Of a stretch of DNA of 64,000 bases, positions 16,690-24,633 are shown in pieces. Location of the stretch: positions 1 through 64,000 of the forward strand of contig CAZPFS010000002.1 in assembly GCA_964585925.1 (NCBI GenBank), in the 5' to 3' direction. The position numbers and the translations under genes were made by a program. Under the pieces are notes generated by a model. That model made no database searches, had not been told where the DNA came from, and was given only the letters and a program-made list of their open reading frames with translations. Position 1 is the stretch's first letter, and the number at the start of each line of letters is the position of its first letter. This DNA is from JAAZLS01 sp964585925. GTDB lineage: Bacteria > Bacillota > Dethiobacteria > DTU022.

Positions 16690-17866
16690 TTTGCTCCGTA
16701 AAAACCGGCGGGCAGTGGTGGTGGTTCTTGATGGGGCGGGAGCAGGAGCGGCGCCCGATGCTCATGAGTATGGAGACGGAGGGGCTCATACACTGCTCTC
16801 GGTGATAACGGCCAATGGGCTGTTGGTTTTACCACACCTATACGCGCTGGGCTTGCACCTGATCCTTGATCTGCCGTCCTCTTCTTTTGAAGGGAACATA
16901 TGCGGCAGCTATGGCCGCATGGCTCCCCTGTCTCCGGGAAAGGACACTACCAGCGGCCATTGGGAACTGGCCGGGCTGGTGCTGAACAGCCCTTTTCCCA
17001 CCTACCCCGACGGATTTCCACCCGAGGTCATTGAAGAATTTGAGCAGGCTACGGGCCGAAAGGTACTCGGGAACGTGGTTGCCTCGGGAACCGAAATCAT
17101 TGAAATACTGGGCAGGCAGCATCTGATCTCCGGCCGCCCAATCGTATATACTTCTGCCGACAGCGTGTTTCAGGTTGCAGCCCATGAGCAGGTTGTTCCG
17201 GTTGATTTGCTCTATTCCTGGTGCAGGGCCGCCCGCCGGATCCTCAGCCACCGGCACGCGGTAGGTCGCGTAATTGCCCGCCCCTTTGCAGGAAATCCGG
17301 GAAATTTTCGGCGTACGCCACGGCGTAAGGATTATTCCCTGCCTCCACCCGGCAAGACGATTCTGGACCGGGCACAGGAACGGGGTTTTCCGGTGGGGGT
17401 CATCGGAAAGGTGGCCGATATTTTTGATCACCGGGGAATTACCCTTCACCGGCCCGGCAAAGACAATGAGCAGGTCTTCCACAGCCTTGGAAAGCTGCTG
17501 AGCGAACTTCCCGCGGGGCTGATTTGGGCCACCTTTGGTGACTTTGATACCCTCTACGGGCACCGCAACGATGTTCAGGGCTATGCCCGGGCCTTGCAGC
17601 AGTTTGACGACTGGCTTCCCATACTTAAATCCGGTCTCAATGGGGAGGATCTATTGTTGATCAGCGCCGATCACGGCTGCGATCCCGCCTTTCCGGGCAC
17701 CGATCATACCCGGGAATATGTTCCTCTGCTGGTCTGGAGCCCATCACTTCCGGCAGGACTGAATCTGGGTACCAGATCTAGCATGGCGGATCTGGCGGCT
17801 GGAATAGCCGGGTGGCTAGGGTTACCTCCCCTTGATTCGGGAACCGATTTTTTGTCCGTACCATAA
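16664..17866 (+). CDS. deoB: Phosphopentomutase
   Basis: DeoB interconverts ribose/deoxyribose 1- and 5-phosphates in nucleoside salvage. The 400-residue protein from the ATG at 16664 overlaps the end of xerD by 26 bp. Alkaline-phosphatase-fold metal and catalytic motifs are all present: VVVLDGAGAGAAPDA, GKDTTSGHWELAGL with the phosphorylated threonine, SADSVFQVAAHE, FGDFDTLYGHRND and SADHGCDPAFPGTDHT. The common neighbour punA (purine nucleoside phosphorylase) is absent between deoB and dacF. Confidence 0.94.
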   Translation: MTKHTPEHNLLRKNRRAVVVVLDGAGAGAAPDAHEYGDGGAHTLLSVITANGLLVLPHLYALGLHLILDLPSSSFEGNICGSYGRMAPLSPGKDTTSGHWELAGLVLNSPFPTYPDGFPPEVIEEFEQATGRKVLGNVVASGTEIIEILGRQHLISGRPIVYTSADSVFQVAAHEQVVPVDLLYSWCRAARRILSHRHAVGRVIARPFAGNPGNFRRTPRRKDYSLPPPGKTILDRAQERGFPVGVIGKVADIFDHRGITLHRPGKDNEQVFHSLGKLLSELPAGLIWATFGDFDTLYGHRNDVQGYARALQQFDDWLPILKSGLNGEDLLLISADHGCDPAFPGTDHTREYVPLLVWSPSLPAGLNLGTRSSMADLAAGIAGWLGLPPLDSGTDFLSVP

Positions 17867-17886
17867 AACAACCTTTCGGCCCCCGC

Positions 17887-17917
17887 TGTATTTTACGCTA
17901 ATTTGCAGGGGAATATA
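17887..17917 (+). promoter_or_regulatory. Candidate sigma-F promoter of dacF
   Basis: TGTATT (17887-17892), a 15-nt spacer and GGGGAATATA (17908-17917) closely match the sigma-F pattern wGCATA and GGnrAnAnTw; nine of ten -10 positions fit. It lies 28 nt before the dacF start. In Bacillus subtilis dacF is forespore-expressed, so this fits family knowledge. The match was made by eye. Confidence 0.55.
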
Positions 17918-17945
17918 GAATAAAACCACGAAAGGGGGCGGTAAT

Positions 17946-19124
17946 ATGAAACACCCGGCACTGATTCTGTTGCTGGCCGGCTTTTTCTGTCTGATTCCGG
18001 CTGCTGTTCTTGCCTCAGAAGCGGTTGAAACCGAGCCGCCGGTGGAGATCAATGCGGAGGCTGCCTTGTTGATGGAAGTGGAGAGCAACACCTTGATCTG
18101 GGAGGAAAACAGCCTGAAAAAGCTTTATCCGGCCAGCATTACCAAGATCATGAGCTTATTGATTGTGATGGAACTTTTAGAGGAGGGAGGGGTGTCTCTT
18201 CAGGACCAAGTGGAGGTAAGTGCCCGTTCTTCGGCCATGGGGGGCACCGAGCTTTTTCTAAGCGAGGGCGATCGGATTACCCTGGAGGAGCTGATAACAG
18301 GGATGGCGGTGGGATCGGCCAATGATGCCGCGGTGGCGGTAGCGGAATATATTGCCGGCTCTGAGGAAGCATTTGTGGAGTTGATGAACGAAAAAGCGGG
18401 CCGGCTCGGTATGACGGGCACCCACTACTGCAACTGCCACGGCCTTCATGATCCGGATCATTACACTACCGCCAAAGATGTGGCCCTGGTAAGCTGTGCT
18501 TTGTTGAAGTACCCCCTGATTCACCGCTATCTGACGATATGGATGGACGAGCACTACCTGAAAGGAAAAATCAAATCCGGAGAGGTATATCTGAGCAACA
18601 CCAACCGCCTGGTTAATTTTTACCTCGGGTGCGACGGCGTGAAAACCGGCTTTACCCGGGAAGCAGGCAACTGTATCTCAGCCACCGCTAAAAGGGGCAC
18701 CAGCCGATTTTTGGCGGTGGTATTGAACTCACCTTCGGTGGAGGAACGCTACGAGGGAGCGGAAAAACTCCTTGACCATGGATTTAATCATTACAAAAGT
18801 GTTCCGGTAATCGAAGAGGGAGTACCTTTGGCCGAACTGACGGTAAACAAAGGAAACCCCCAGAAGGTACAGGTGATCACCTCGCAAAAACTGAACCTGT
18901 TCATGTCCCGGGGGGAAAAGGAAGAATTTACCCGGGAAATTATTCTACCCGAAGAGCCTGCAGCACCTCTGGAAAAGGGGCAGGCAATCGGAGAAATAAT
19001 TGTCACCTATGGCCAGGGGCAGCAGGTCAGGCTGGAACTGGTGGCAGCCGAACCGGTCTACCGCTGCACGGTATTAACCTTGTTTCAACGCCTGGTGCGT
19101 GACTGGTTGAAATTTGGCCGTTGA
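17946..19124 (+). CDS. dacF: D-alanyl-D-alanine carboxypeptidase DacF
   Basis: This penicillin-binding carboxypeptidase trims the terminal D-Ala of peptidoglycan stem peptides and probably acts in the forespore during cortex formation. The 392-residue protein has a signal peptide (about 1-24), the S11 active-site motifs SITK (S64, K67), SAN (124-126) and KTG (233-235), and a C-terminal PBP5_C-like domain from about 290 ending in a membrane-associating tail. GAAAGGGGGCGG precedes the ATG. It lies upstream of spoIIAA, as in Bacillus, but a terminator separates the two. Confidence 0.93.
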   Translation: MKHPALILLLAGFFCLIPAAVLASEAVETEPPVEINAEAALLMEVESNTLIWEENSLKKLYPASITKIMSLLIVMELLEEGGVSLQDQVEVSARSSAMGGTELFLSEGDRITLEELITGMAVGSANDAAVAVAEYIAGSEEAFVELMNEKAGRLGMTGTHYCNCHGLHDPDHYTTAKDVALVSCALLKYPLIHRYLTIWMDEHYLKGKIKSGEVYLSNTNRLVNFYLGCDGVKTGFTREAGNCISATAKRGTSRFLAVVLNSPSVEERYEGAEKLLDHGFNHYKSVPVIEEGVPLAELTVNKGNPQKVQVITSQKLNLFMSRGEKEEFTREIILPEEPAAPLEKGQAIGEIIVTYGQGQQVRLELVAAEPVYRCTVLTLFQRLVRDWLKFGR

Positions 19125-19140
19125 AGATCACCCTTTTTAC

Positions 19141-19164
19141 AAATACCCTGCGGGGTATTTTTTT
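19141..19164 (+). terminator. Rho-independent terminator after dacF
   Basis: AAATACCC (19141-19148) pairs with GGGTATTT (19153-19160), and the T-run continues to 19164. It would end the dacF transcript before the spoIIA operon, whose own candidate promoter starts 3 bp later. Confidence 0.75.
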
Positions 19165-19166
19165 AA

Positions 19167-19193
19167 AGGGAATGAACATAAAATAGAGAATTA
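19167..19193 (+). promoter_or_regulatory. Candidate sigma-H promoter of the spoIIA operon
   Basis: AGGGAAT (19167-19173) resembles the sigma-H -35 element and AGAGAATTA (19185-19193) matches the -10 pattern RnnGAATww, with the same 11-nt spacing as the candidate spo0A promoter. It lies 30 nt before spoIIAA. In Bacillus spoIIA is transcribed by sigma-H with Spo0A, which agrees. No perfect 0A box was found in the immediate upstream region. Confidence 0.55.
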
Positions 19194-19222
19194 TTCCACA
19201 GGTGTTAGGCAGGAGGTATATT

Positions 19223-19567
19223 ATGAAGACTGAGTTCAAGCAGGATTGCCACAGCCTGGTGGCACGGTTGTCCGGGGAATTGGATCATCACAGCGCGGCC
19301 GAACTGCGGAAAAGTATTGACCATAGGTTGGACGATCCGGATATACACAATCTGGTATTGAATCTGGAACATGTTTCATTCATGGACAGCTCCGGAGTGG
19401 GAGTTATTTTGGGCCGCTACCGGCTGGTGGAAGAAAGGGGAGGAAAGATGGCTGTATGTCTGATCCCCGACGGAGTAAAAAAGGTTCTGGAAATATCGGG
19501 ATTGCCCAAAATTATCCCTTTTTTAGGCAGCGAACAACTGGCGTTGAAAGAAGTCAGCCGCCGCTGA
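19223..19567 (+). CDS. spoIIAA: Anti-sigma F factor antagonist SpoIIAA
   Basis: SpoIIAA is the STAS-domain anti-anti-sigma factor that, when unphosphorylated, releases sigma-F from SpoIIAB in the forespore. The ATG at 19223 follows AGGAGGTA and gives 114 residues, the family length; a GTG at 19202 lies before the Shine-Dalgarno. The phosphorylation motif FMDSSGVGVILGRY places the regulated serine at residue 57. It is the first gene of the spoIIAA-spoIIAB-sigF operon. Confidence 0.96.
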   Translation: MKTEFKQDCHSLVARLSGELDHHSAAELRKSIDHRLDDPDIHNLVLNLEHVSFMDSSGVGVILGRYRLVEERGGKMAVCLIPDGVKKVLEISGLPKIIPFLGSEQLALKEVSRR

Positions 19568-19594
19568 ATAACGGCTCTGAAGGAGGTTTGCCCT

Positions 19595-20059
19595 GTGATC
19601 AGTTCAAAATCTTTTATGAAGCTGGAAATACCCAGCCGTTCTGAAAATGAGGCTTTTGCCCGGGTGGTGGTGGCGGCATTCGCCTCGCGGCTTGATCCTA
19701 CCCTGGAGGAGATCAGCGATCTGAAAACAGCGATTTCCGAAGCGGTAACCAATGCCATAATTCATGCCTACGAAGATCAACTGGGATTGATCGTAATTGA
19801 AGTATCTCTGGAAGGAAACAAACTGACGGCAGATATCACCGATTTTGGAGCCGGCATAGAAAACATTGAAGAAGCCCGAAAACCTTTTTATACCAGTAAG
19901 CCGGAACTGGAACGCTCGGGGATGGGGTTTACGATCATGGAAAATTTTATGGATAGAATTAATGTCCAATCGGAAATAGGGCGGGGAACTACGGTTACCA
20001 TGATCAAGCATATTTCTTCCAAGGGGCTTTTTGGGGAAACGGACCGAAATGAAAGATGA
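19595..20059 (+). CDS. spoIIAB: Anti-sigma F factor SpoIIAB
   Basis: SpoIIAB is an HATPase-fold protein kinase that binds and holds sigma-F and phosphorylates SpoIIAA. The 154-residue product starts at GTG 19595 with GGAGG upstream. The ATP-binding motifs are visible: SEAVTNAIIHAYED (N-box), ITDFGAGIE (G1) and ERSGMGFTIMENFMD (G2). The sigF start lies within its last codons, an overlap of 11 bp that helps fix their ratio. Confidence 0.96.
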   Translation: MISSKSFMKLEIPSRSENEAFARVVVAAFASRLDPTLEEISDLKTAISEAVTNAIIHAYEDQLGLIVIEVSLEGNKLTADITDFGAGIENIEEARKPFYTSKPELERSGMGFTIMENFMDRINVQSEIGRGTTVTMIKHISSKGLFGETDRNER

Positions 20060-20744
20060 GCAGATCAGAGCCCTGGTGGCTCTGATACAGGCCGGAGATG
20101 AAGCAGCCGGGGAAAAACTGCTAGAAAGGTTGAGCCCCCTGGTAATGGCATTTGCTTCCAGAATGTGTAATTCGGCCGCAGAACGGGAGGATCTTTATCA
20201 GGTGGGAACGCTGGGTCTGTTTAAAGCCGCCTCCCGATTCAATATCGACTCTCCAAACCGGTTTACCACTTATGCTGTGCCCTGGATCCGGGGTGAAATG
20301 AAACAGTACCGCCGCTCCCACCTGGGAGTGATAAAAATAAGCCGAAGTCTTCGGGAGCAATGGCTGCAAGTGGAAAAGCACCGTTCGAATTTATATAATC
20401 TGCTGGGACGGTCGCCAACTATGTCGGAACTGGCCCGGGAAGCCGGAGTTTCTCCCGAGGAGCTGGCCCTGATTCTGGAAGCGGCACAACCTGTGGTTCC
20501 TTTGTCGGAGGATACCCTTCCCCTATTGCCGGGGTTAACCGAAGAGGCCGAACTTGTGGATCGGATTGCACTAGGGGAAGGGATATCCAGGCTGGCTCCA
20601 CTGGAAAGAGAGCTGATCAAACTTCGCTATTTTCAAGAACGAACTCAAAAAGATACCGCCCGCTATCTTTCTTTAACCCAGCGGCAAGTGTCCCGATTGG
20701 AAAAAAGGATTTTGGAGCAGTTAAAACAATACCTGGAGATCTAG
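20049..20744 (+). CDS. sigF: RNA polymerase sigma factor SigF
   Basis: SigF is the first forespore-specific sigma factor. The protein is 231 residues from the ATG at 20049. Region 2 is seen in EREDLYQVGTLGLFKAASRF and the -10 recognition helix NRFTTYAVPWIRGEMKQYRR; region 3 in SPTMSELAREAGVS; region 4 in LERELIKLRYFQERTQKDTA with the helix-turn-helix LTQRQVSRLEKRIL. An in-frame TTG at 20031 would add six residues. It ends the spoIIA operon; a candidate sigma-G promoter for spoVA follows within 10 bp. Confidence 0.96.
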   Translation: MKDEQIRALVALIQAGDEAAGEKLLERLSPLVMAFASRMCNSAAEREDLYQVGTLGLFKAASRFNIDSPNRFTTYAVPWIRGEMKQYRRSHLGVIKISRSLREQWLQVEKHRSNLYNLLGRSPTMSELAREAGVSPEELALILEAAQPVVPLSEDTLPLLPGLTEEAELVDRIALGEGISRLAPLERELIKLRYFQERTQKDTARYLSLTQRQVSRLEKRILEQLKQYLEI

Positions 20745-20750
20745 GCCCCA

Positions 20751-20779
20751 GTATAAAAAAATATGTTTACCGTATACTA
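20751..20779 (+). promoter_or_regulatory. Candidate sigma-G promoter of the spoVA operon
   Basis: GTATA (20751-20755), a 17-nt spacer and TATACTA (20773-20779) fit the sigma-G pattern (gyATA, 17-18 nt, CATnnTA). It lies 31 nt upstream of the first gene of the spoVA operon. In Bacillus subtilis spoVA is transcribed by sigma-G, which supports the call. Confidence 0.55.
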
Positions 20780-20809
20780 TAACCGCCAATACCTCTTGGG
20801 AGGACCGGT

Positions 20810-21079
20810 ATGTTTTCAGATGGAAAAATACAAAAACCGGCCGCGGTTATTTTTGTGGCATTGATGATCTTGTCGGTATCCGGAATTCTGGCATATTTTA
20901 TTTGGTTTTCAAGGGCCCCTGCTCCCCCGCATCGTTCGCGACCGGTGGCCAGGCTGGATACCGGAATCACTGATTACGGAAATATTTACAGGCAGGGGCT
21001 ATTTAGCGGGGTTAAAAATGAAAATTTGAGCACCGAAAAGAGGGAAGCCCCATATCACCCAAAATACCTTCCGATTTAA
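20810..21079 (+). CDS. Small single-pass membrane protein heading the spoVA operon
   Basis: This is an 89-residue protein with one transmembrane helix at about residues 10-33 and a polar, proline-rich C-terminal tail. GGGAGG lies 7 nt before the ATG. No family is recognised. It stands between sigF and spoVAC, downstream of a candidate sigma-G promoter, and spoVAC starts 2 bp after its stop, so it should be made in the late forespore together with the SpoVA channel proteins. A role in dipicolinate transport or the inner spore membrane is possible but not shown. Confidence 0.7.
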   Translation: MFSDGKIQKPAAVIFVALMILSVSGILAYFIWFSRAPAPPHRSRPVARLDTGITDYGNIYRQGLFSGVKNENLSTEKREAPYHPKYLPI

Positions 21080-21081
21080 AA

Positions 21082-21513
21082 TTGAGCACCCAGGAATTTA
21101 ACACGATAGCTCAAAAAATTACTCCCAAAAAGGCGGTAGCCCGCAATTCAATAATCGCATTTTTGAGCGGGGGGATGATCTGCCTGCTCGGCCAGATCAT
21201 CCAAAACCTGTACTCCATGTTCGGGTTTACCACTCAAGAGGCGGCAAATGCCACTGTTTCCACCGTCATCTTTATTGGATCGTTGTTGACGGGATTGGGG
21301 GTGTTCGATAAAATTGCCGCGTTTGCCGGAGCGGGATCGGCGGTACCGGTAACCGGTTTTGCAAATTCTGTTACTTCTGCTGCTTTGGAATTCAAAAAAG
21401 AAGGGCTCGTGGCCGGACTTTGTTCAAAAATGTTTTCACTTGCCGGTTCAGTAATCGTTTTCGGAGTAGTAACCGCTTTTGTGGTGGGGGTTATCAAAGC
21501 CCTGTTCTTCTAA
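21082..21513 (+). CDS. spoVAC: Stage V sporulation protein AC
   Basis: SpoVAC is an inner spore membrane protein of the SpoVA channel that moves calcium-dipicolinic acid into the spore and out during germination. The protein is 143 residues with about four hydrophobic segments, starting at TTG 21082, 2 bp after the previous stop. Conserved parts are RNSIIAFLSGGMICLLGQ and DKIAAFAGAGSAVPVTGFANS. No good Shine-Dalgarno is present, so translation is probably coupled to the upstream gene. Confidence 0.92.
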   Translation: MSTQEFNTIAQKITPKKAVARNSIIAFLSGGMICLLGQIIQNLYSMFGFTTQEAANATVSTVIFIGSLLTGLGVFDKIAAFAGAGSAVPVTGFANSVTSAALEFKKEGLVAGLCSKMFSLAGSVIVFGVVTAFVVGVIKALFF

Positions 21514-21547
21514 TAAAAAGCAGCAGACGCTGACGGGAGAGCACCGG

Positions 21548-22552
21548 ATGAGCCAAAAAGTTGGAACACAGAGTGTTTTGTTAAACCCACCCCCCTATTT
21601 GAGCGCGGCCGCGGTAGTGGTGGGACCAAAAGAAGGCCGGGGCCCCCTGGCCTCGGATGTCGACCGAATTTATGACAAAGTTACTGCGGGGGAAAACAGT
21701 TTTGAGGCCGCTGAACTCAAAATGCTGGAGGAATGCTGTCTTCTGGCCCTGGGGAAGGGAAATTTGAATCGAGAAGAGGTGGATTATTTTTTGGCCGGAG
21801 ACCTGTTAAACCAGATTGCCAGCTCCGGATTTTGCGCTCTCAAATTGGCCATTCCATTTATGGGTGTTTATGGAGCCTGTTCCACTCTTACCCTGGCTCT
21901 CTCTTTAGGGGCGCTGCTGGTATCGGGAGGGGCGGCCCAAAATATATTGGTGGCCACCTCCAGCCATAATTGCAGCGCGGAACGACAATACCGTTACCCT
22001 ACGGAATATGGTTTTAAACGCCCCCCCCACGCCCAGTGGACCGTCACCGGCGCAGGTGCCGGAATCATCAGCGCCCGGGAAGGCGGGCCAAAAATTACGG
22101 CGATTACCACCGGTAAGGCGCTGGATTTGGGGGTAAAAGATCCCCTGGCGCTTGGGGTAGCAATGGCTCCGGCGGCGGCACATACCCTGACCAGACATTT
22201 CCGGGAATTGCAAAGGGATCCTTCCTATTACGATCTGATTTTGACCGGGGATCTGGGTAAAATAGGGCGCCAGATAAACCTGGAGATTCTTTCTCGTCAA
22301 GGATACAGTCTCCCCCGATATGATGATTGTGGAGTGATGATTTATAACCAAGATCAGCAACAGATGGATGCGGGGGGCAGCGGCTGCGCCTGTGCGGCGG
22401 TGGTTGCCCTGGGACATATATACCGGCGAATGATGGAAGGAGAGCTGAAACGGGTGCTGTTGGCAGCTACCGGGGCTTTACACAGTCCCACCACCTGCTT
22501 GCAGGGCAACAGCATCCCGGTTATTGCTCATGCGGTGGCCCTGGAAATATAG
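21548..22552 (+). CDS. spoVAD: Stage V sporulation protein AD
   Basis: SpoVAD has a thiolase-like fold and binds dipicolinic acid for uptake into the developing spore. The ATG at 21548 gives 334 residues, close to the 338 of Bacillus SpoVAD. Conserved stretches are FMGVYGACSTLTLALSLGA near 120 and ATSSHNCSAERQYRYPTEYG near 150, and the C-terminus has LLAATGALHSPTTCLQGN. It follows spoVAC by 34 bp in the operon. Confidence 0.95.
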   Translation: MSQKVGTQSVLLNPPPYLSAAAVVVGPKEGRGPLASDVDRIYDKVTAGENSFEAAELKMLEECCLLALGKGNLNREEVDYFLAGDLLNQIASSGFCALKLAIPFMGVYGACSTLTLALSLGALLVSGGAAQNILVATSSHNCSAERQYRYPTEYGFKRPPHAQWTVTGAGAGIISAREGGPKITAITTGKALDLGVKDPLALGVAMAPAAAHTLTRHFRELQRDPSYYDLILTGDLGKIGRQINLEILSRQGYSLPRYDDCGVMIYNQDQQQMDAGGSGCACAAVVALGHIYRRMMEGELKRVLLAATGALHSPTTCLQGNSIPVIAHAVALEI

Positions 22553-22620
22553 CCGCTTCTGCCGACAAGGGGTATCAGACGGTGCGGCTGTTCGGAACAT
22601 TATGGAGGGGAGTATAAAAT

Positions 22621-22971
22621 ATGGATTATTTGATCGCATTTGCAGTGGGGGGGGCATTCTGCGCCCTCGGTCAGATACTGTTTGATCTTACTCCGTTTAC
22701 ACCAGGCCATATTTTGTCGGGATTTGTAGTGGCGGGAGGGGTTTTGGGCTCGGTGGGGATCTATGATCGTCTGATCAAATTTGCCGGAGCCGGCGCTTCG
22801 CTGCCCATCTCCAGCTTTGGCAACTCCCTGGTAAAAGGGGTCCTGACGGAGGCAAACCGTCACGGACTGATCGGAGTTCTTACCGGAATGTTTGAGCTTA
22901 CCAGCAGCGGGATTACAGCCGCCATTGTATTTAGTTTTATAATTGCCCTCATATTCAATCCCAAGGGATAA
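22621..22971 (+). CDS. spoVAE: Stage V sporulation protein AE (SpoVAEB type)
   Basis: This is a 116-residue membrane protein of the SpoVA channel with four hydrophobic segments, related in sequence to SpoVAC (IYDRLIKFAGAGASLPISSFGNSL against the matching SpoVAC stretch). GGAGGGGAG precedes the ATG. As in other Clostridia, the operon here contains only AC, AD, AE and AF and no spoVAA or spoVAB. Confidence 0.92.
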   Translation: MDYLIAFAVGGAFCALGQILFDLTPFTPGHILSGFVVAGGVLGSVGIYDRLIKFAGAGASLPISSFGNSLVKGVLTEANRHGLIGVLTGMFELTSSGITAAIVFSFIIALIFNPKG

Positions 22972-23014
22972 ATTATTACGTTCCTCCATTAATCATATGA
23001 TCAGGAGCTGAACA

Positions 23015-24502
23015 ATGCAGGAAGAACAGCAGGAGACGGTAAGGGTATTCAAAAAGCTGGATCACAACGTTGATTATTTAAAACAGCGTTTGGGTATCGG
23101 GGAGGAAAACTTTGACCTGATCCTCAGGGAACTGGTCATCGGCGGAAAAAGAAGCGCCCTCCTGTTTGTGGATGGGCTCACCAACAACCAGGTGTTCACT
23201 CTTTTGCTGCAATCGCTGATCAGGTTGAAAAAAGAGGAAATTGTACCCAACCCCGTGCACAAACTTATGTCCGAGGCACTCCCGCATATGGAGGTTTCTT
23301 TTTCAGAAGATCTGGAAGATCTGATTCGGGAAGTGCTGGCGGGTCAACTGGCCCTGTTTATGGAAGGGGAAGATCGGGCGATCCTGGTTGATATCCGGGA
23401 ATACCCTACCCGTACGCCCGAAGAACCGGATATTGAAAAAATAACCCGGGGGTCACGGGATGGTTTTGTGGAAACCCTGGTATTTAATGTCGCCCTGATC
23501 CGGCGGCGGATCAGAGATCCCCAGCTCCGGGTGGAGGCAATCAAAATCGGCCGCCGTTCCTCCAGCGACGTGGTGATCATGTATATCAAAGACATTGCTT
23601 TTCCCGAAATATTGGAGAAGATCCGCTCGCAGATCAAACTTATCGATTCCGATGCCTTTCCGATGGCCGAAAAATCCCTGGAAGAATGCATAGTCGGAAG
23701 CCCCTGGAATCCATTTCCAAAGGTCCGCTATACGGAACGGCCTGATGTGGCTGCGGCCGGTTTACTGGAAGGGCAGGTGGTGATCATGGTGGATACCTCT
23801 CCCTCGGTGATGTTGGCGCCGGCCACCCTTTTCCATCACCTGCAGCATGCGGAAGAATACCGGCACAATGCCCTGACCGGTACTTATATCCGCTGGGTGA
23901 GAATTGCCGGGGTGTTCCTTTCATTTTTTCTGATCCCCGTATGGCTGCTTTTGGTTCAGCAGCCACGGTATCTTCCTCCGTCGCTTTCATTTATCGGTCC
24001 CAAGGAAGAGGCCAGCATTCCGCTGTTTTTACAGTTTGTACTGGCCCATTTTGGCCTGGATCTGATCAGGATGGCCAGTGTGCACACCCCAACCCCTTTT
24101 GCCACCGCGCTGGGGCTGGTGGGAGCGCTGCTTATCGGGCAGATTGCCGTGGAGGTAGGTTTGTTCTCTTCAGAGGTGCTGCTGTACACCGGAATTATTG
24201 CCCTGGGCGTTTTTTCAACCCCCAGTTGGGAATTGAGCATGGCCAACCGGGTAGTGCTGCTGTTTCTCATTCTTGCTACGGGGTTGTTTAAATTGCCCGG
24301 ACTCCTGTTCGGAATGGGGTTGCTCCTGGTGTTGTTGGCCGCCACCAAATCCTTTGGGTTTCCCTATCTCTGGCCATTGATCCCTTTTAACTGGAAAGCA
24401 CTGGCAAATATTTTTTACCGCCGTCCCTACCTGGCCCAACACCTCCGTCCGGGGTTCCTTCGGACCATCGATACGGACCGATTAAAAAACCCCCCTAAAT
24501 AG
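23015..24502 (+). CDS. spoVAF: Stage V sporulation protein AF, GerA-family
   Basis: SpoVAF is a relative of GerA-type germinant receptor A subunits in the inner spore membrane, thought to support germination. The 495-residue protein has a soluble N-terminal domain (about 1-285) with ESLEECIVGSPWNPFPKVRYTERPD-type conserved core, including DTSPSVMLAPATLFHHLQ, and about five transmembrane helices from residue 290 to 460. AGGAGC lies before the ATG. It ends the spoVA operon. Confidence 0.93.
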   Translation: MQEEQQETVRVFKKLDHNVDYLKQRLGIGEENFDLILRELVIGGKRSALLFVDGLTNNQVFTLLLQSLIRLKKEEIVPNPVHKLMSEALPHMEVSFSEDLEDLIREVLAGQLALFMEGEDRAILVDIREYPTRTPEEPDIEKITRGSRDGFVETLVFNVALIRRRIRDPQLRVEAIKIGRRSSSDVVIMYIKDIAFPEILEKIRSQIKLIDSDAFPMAEKSLEECIVGSPWNPFPKVRYTERPDVAAAGLLEGQVVIMVDTSPSVMLAPATLFHHLQHAEEYRHNALTGTYIRWVRIAGVFLSFFLIPVWLLLVQQPRYLPPSLSFIGPKEEASIPLFLQFVLAHFGLDLIRMASVHTPTPFATALGLVGALLIGQIAVEVGLFSSEVLLYTGIIALGVFSTPSWELSMANRVVLLFLILATGLFKLPGLLFGMGLLLVLLAATKSFGFPYLWPLIPFNWKALANIFYRRPYLAQHLRPGFLRTIDTDRLKNPPK

Positions 24503-24566
24503 CCAAACTCCATCGAAGAGGTTCTTTCGTTCATGGATTATTGCTGTAAAAGGAACTACCTGTTTA

Positions 24567-24575
24567 TGGTATAAT
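24567..24575 (+). promoter_or_regulatory. Extended -10 sigma-A promoter
   Basis: TGGTATAAT is a perfect extended -10 element (TGn plus TATAAT) without a clear -35, located about 60 nt before the nucleotidyltransferase gene. It would start the housekeeping operon running from 24.6 kb through trpS, scpAB and ytfJ. Confidence 0.5.
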
Positions 24576-24633
24576 TATTAAATAGGGTTTAATAAAGGTT
24601 GCACATCAGGATTAAAAGATGGAGGTTTGCCGG

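Noticed and set aside
181..24565. Shared GGAACTACCTGTT at 186-198 and 24552-24564
   Set aside because: A 13-base match is expected by chance in 64 kb and no longer similarity surrounds it.
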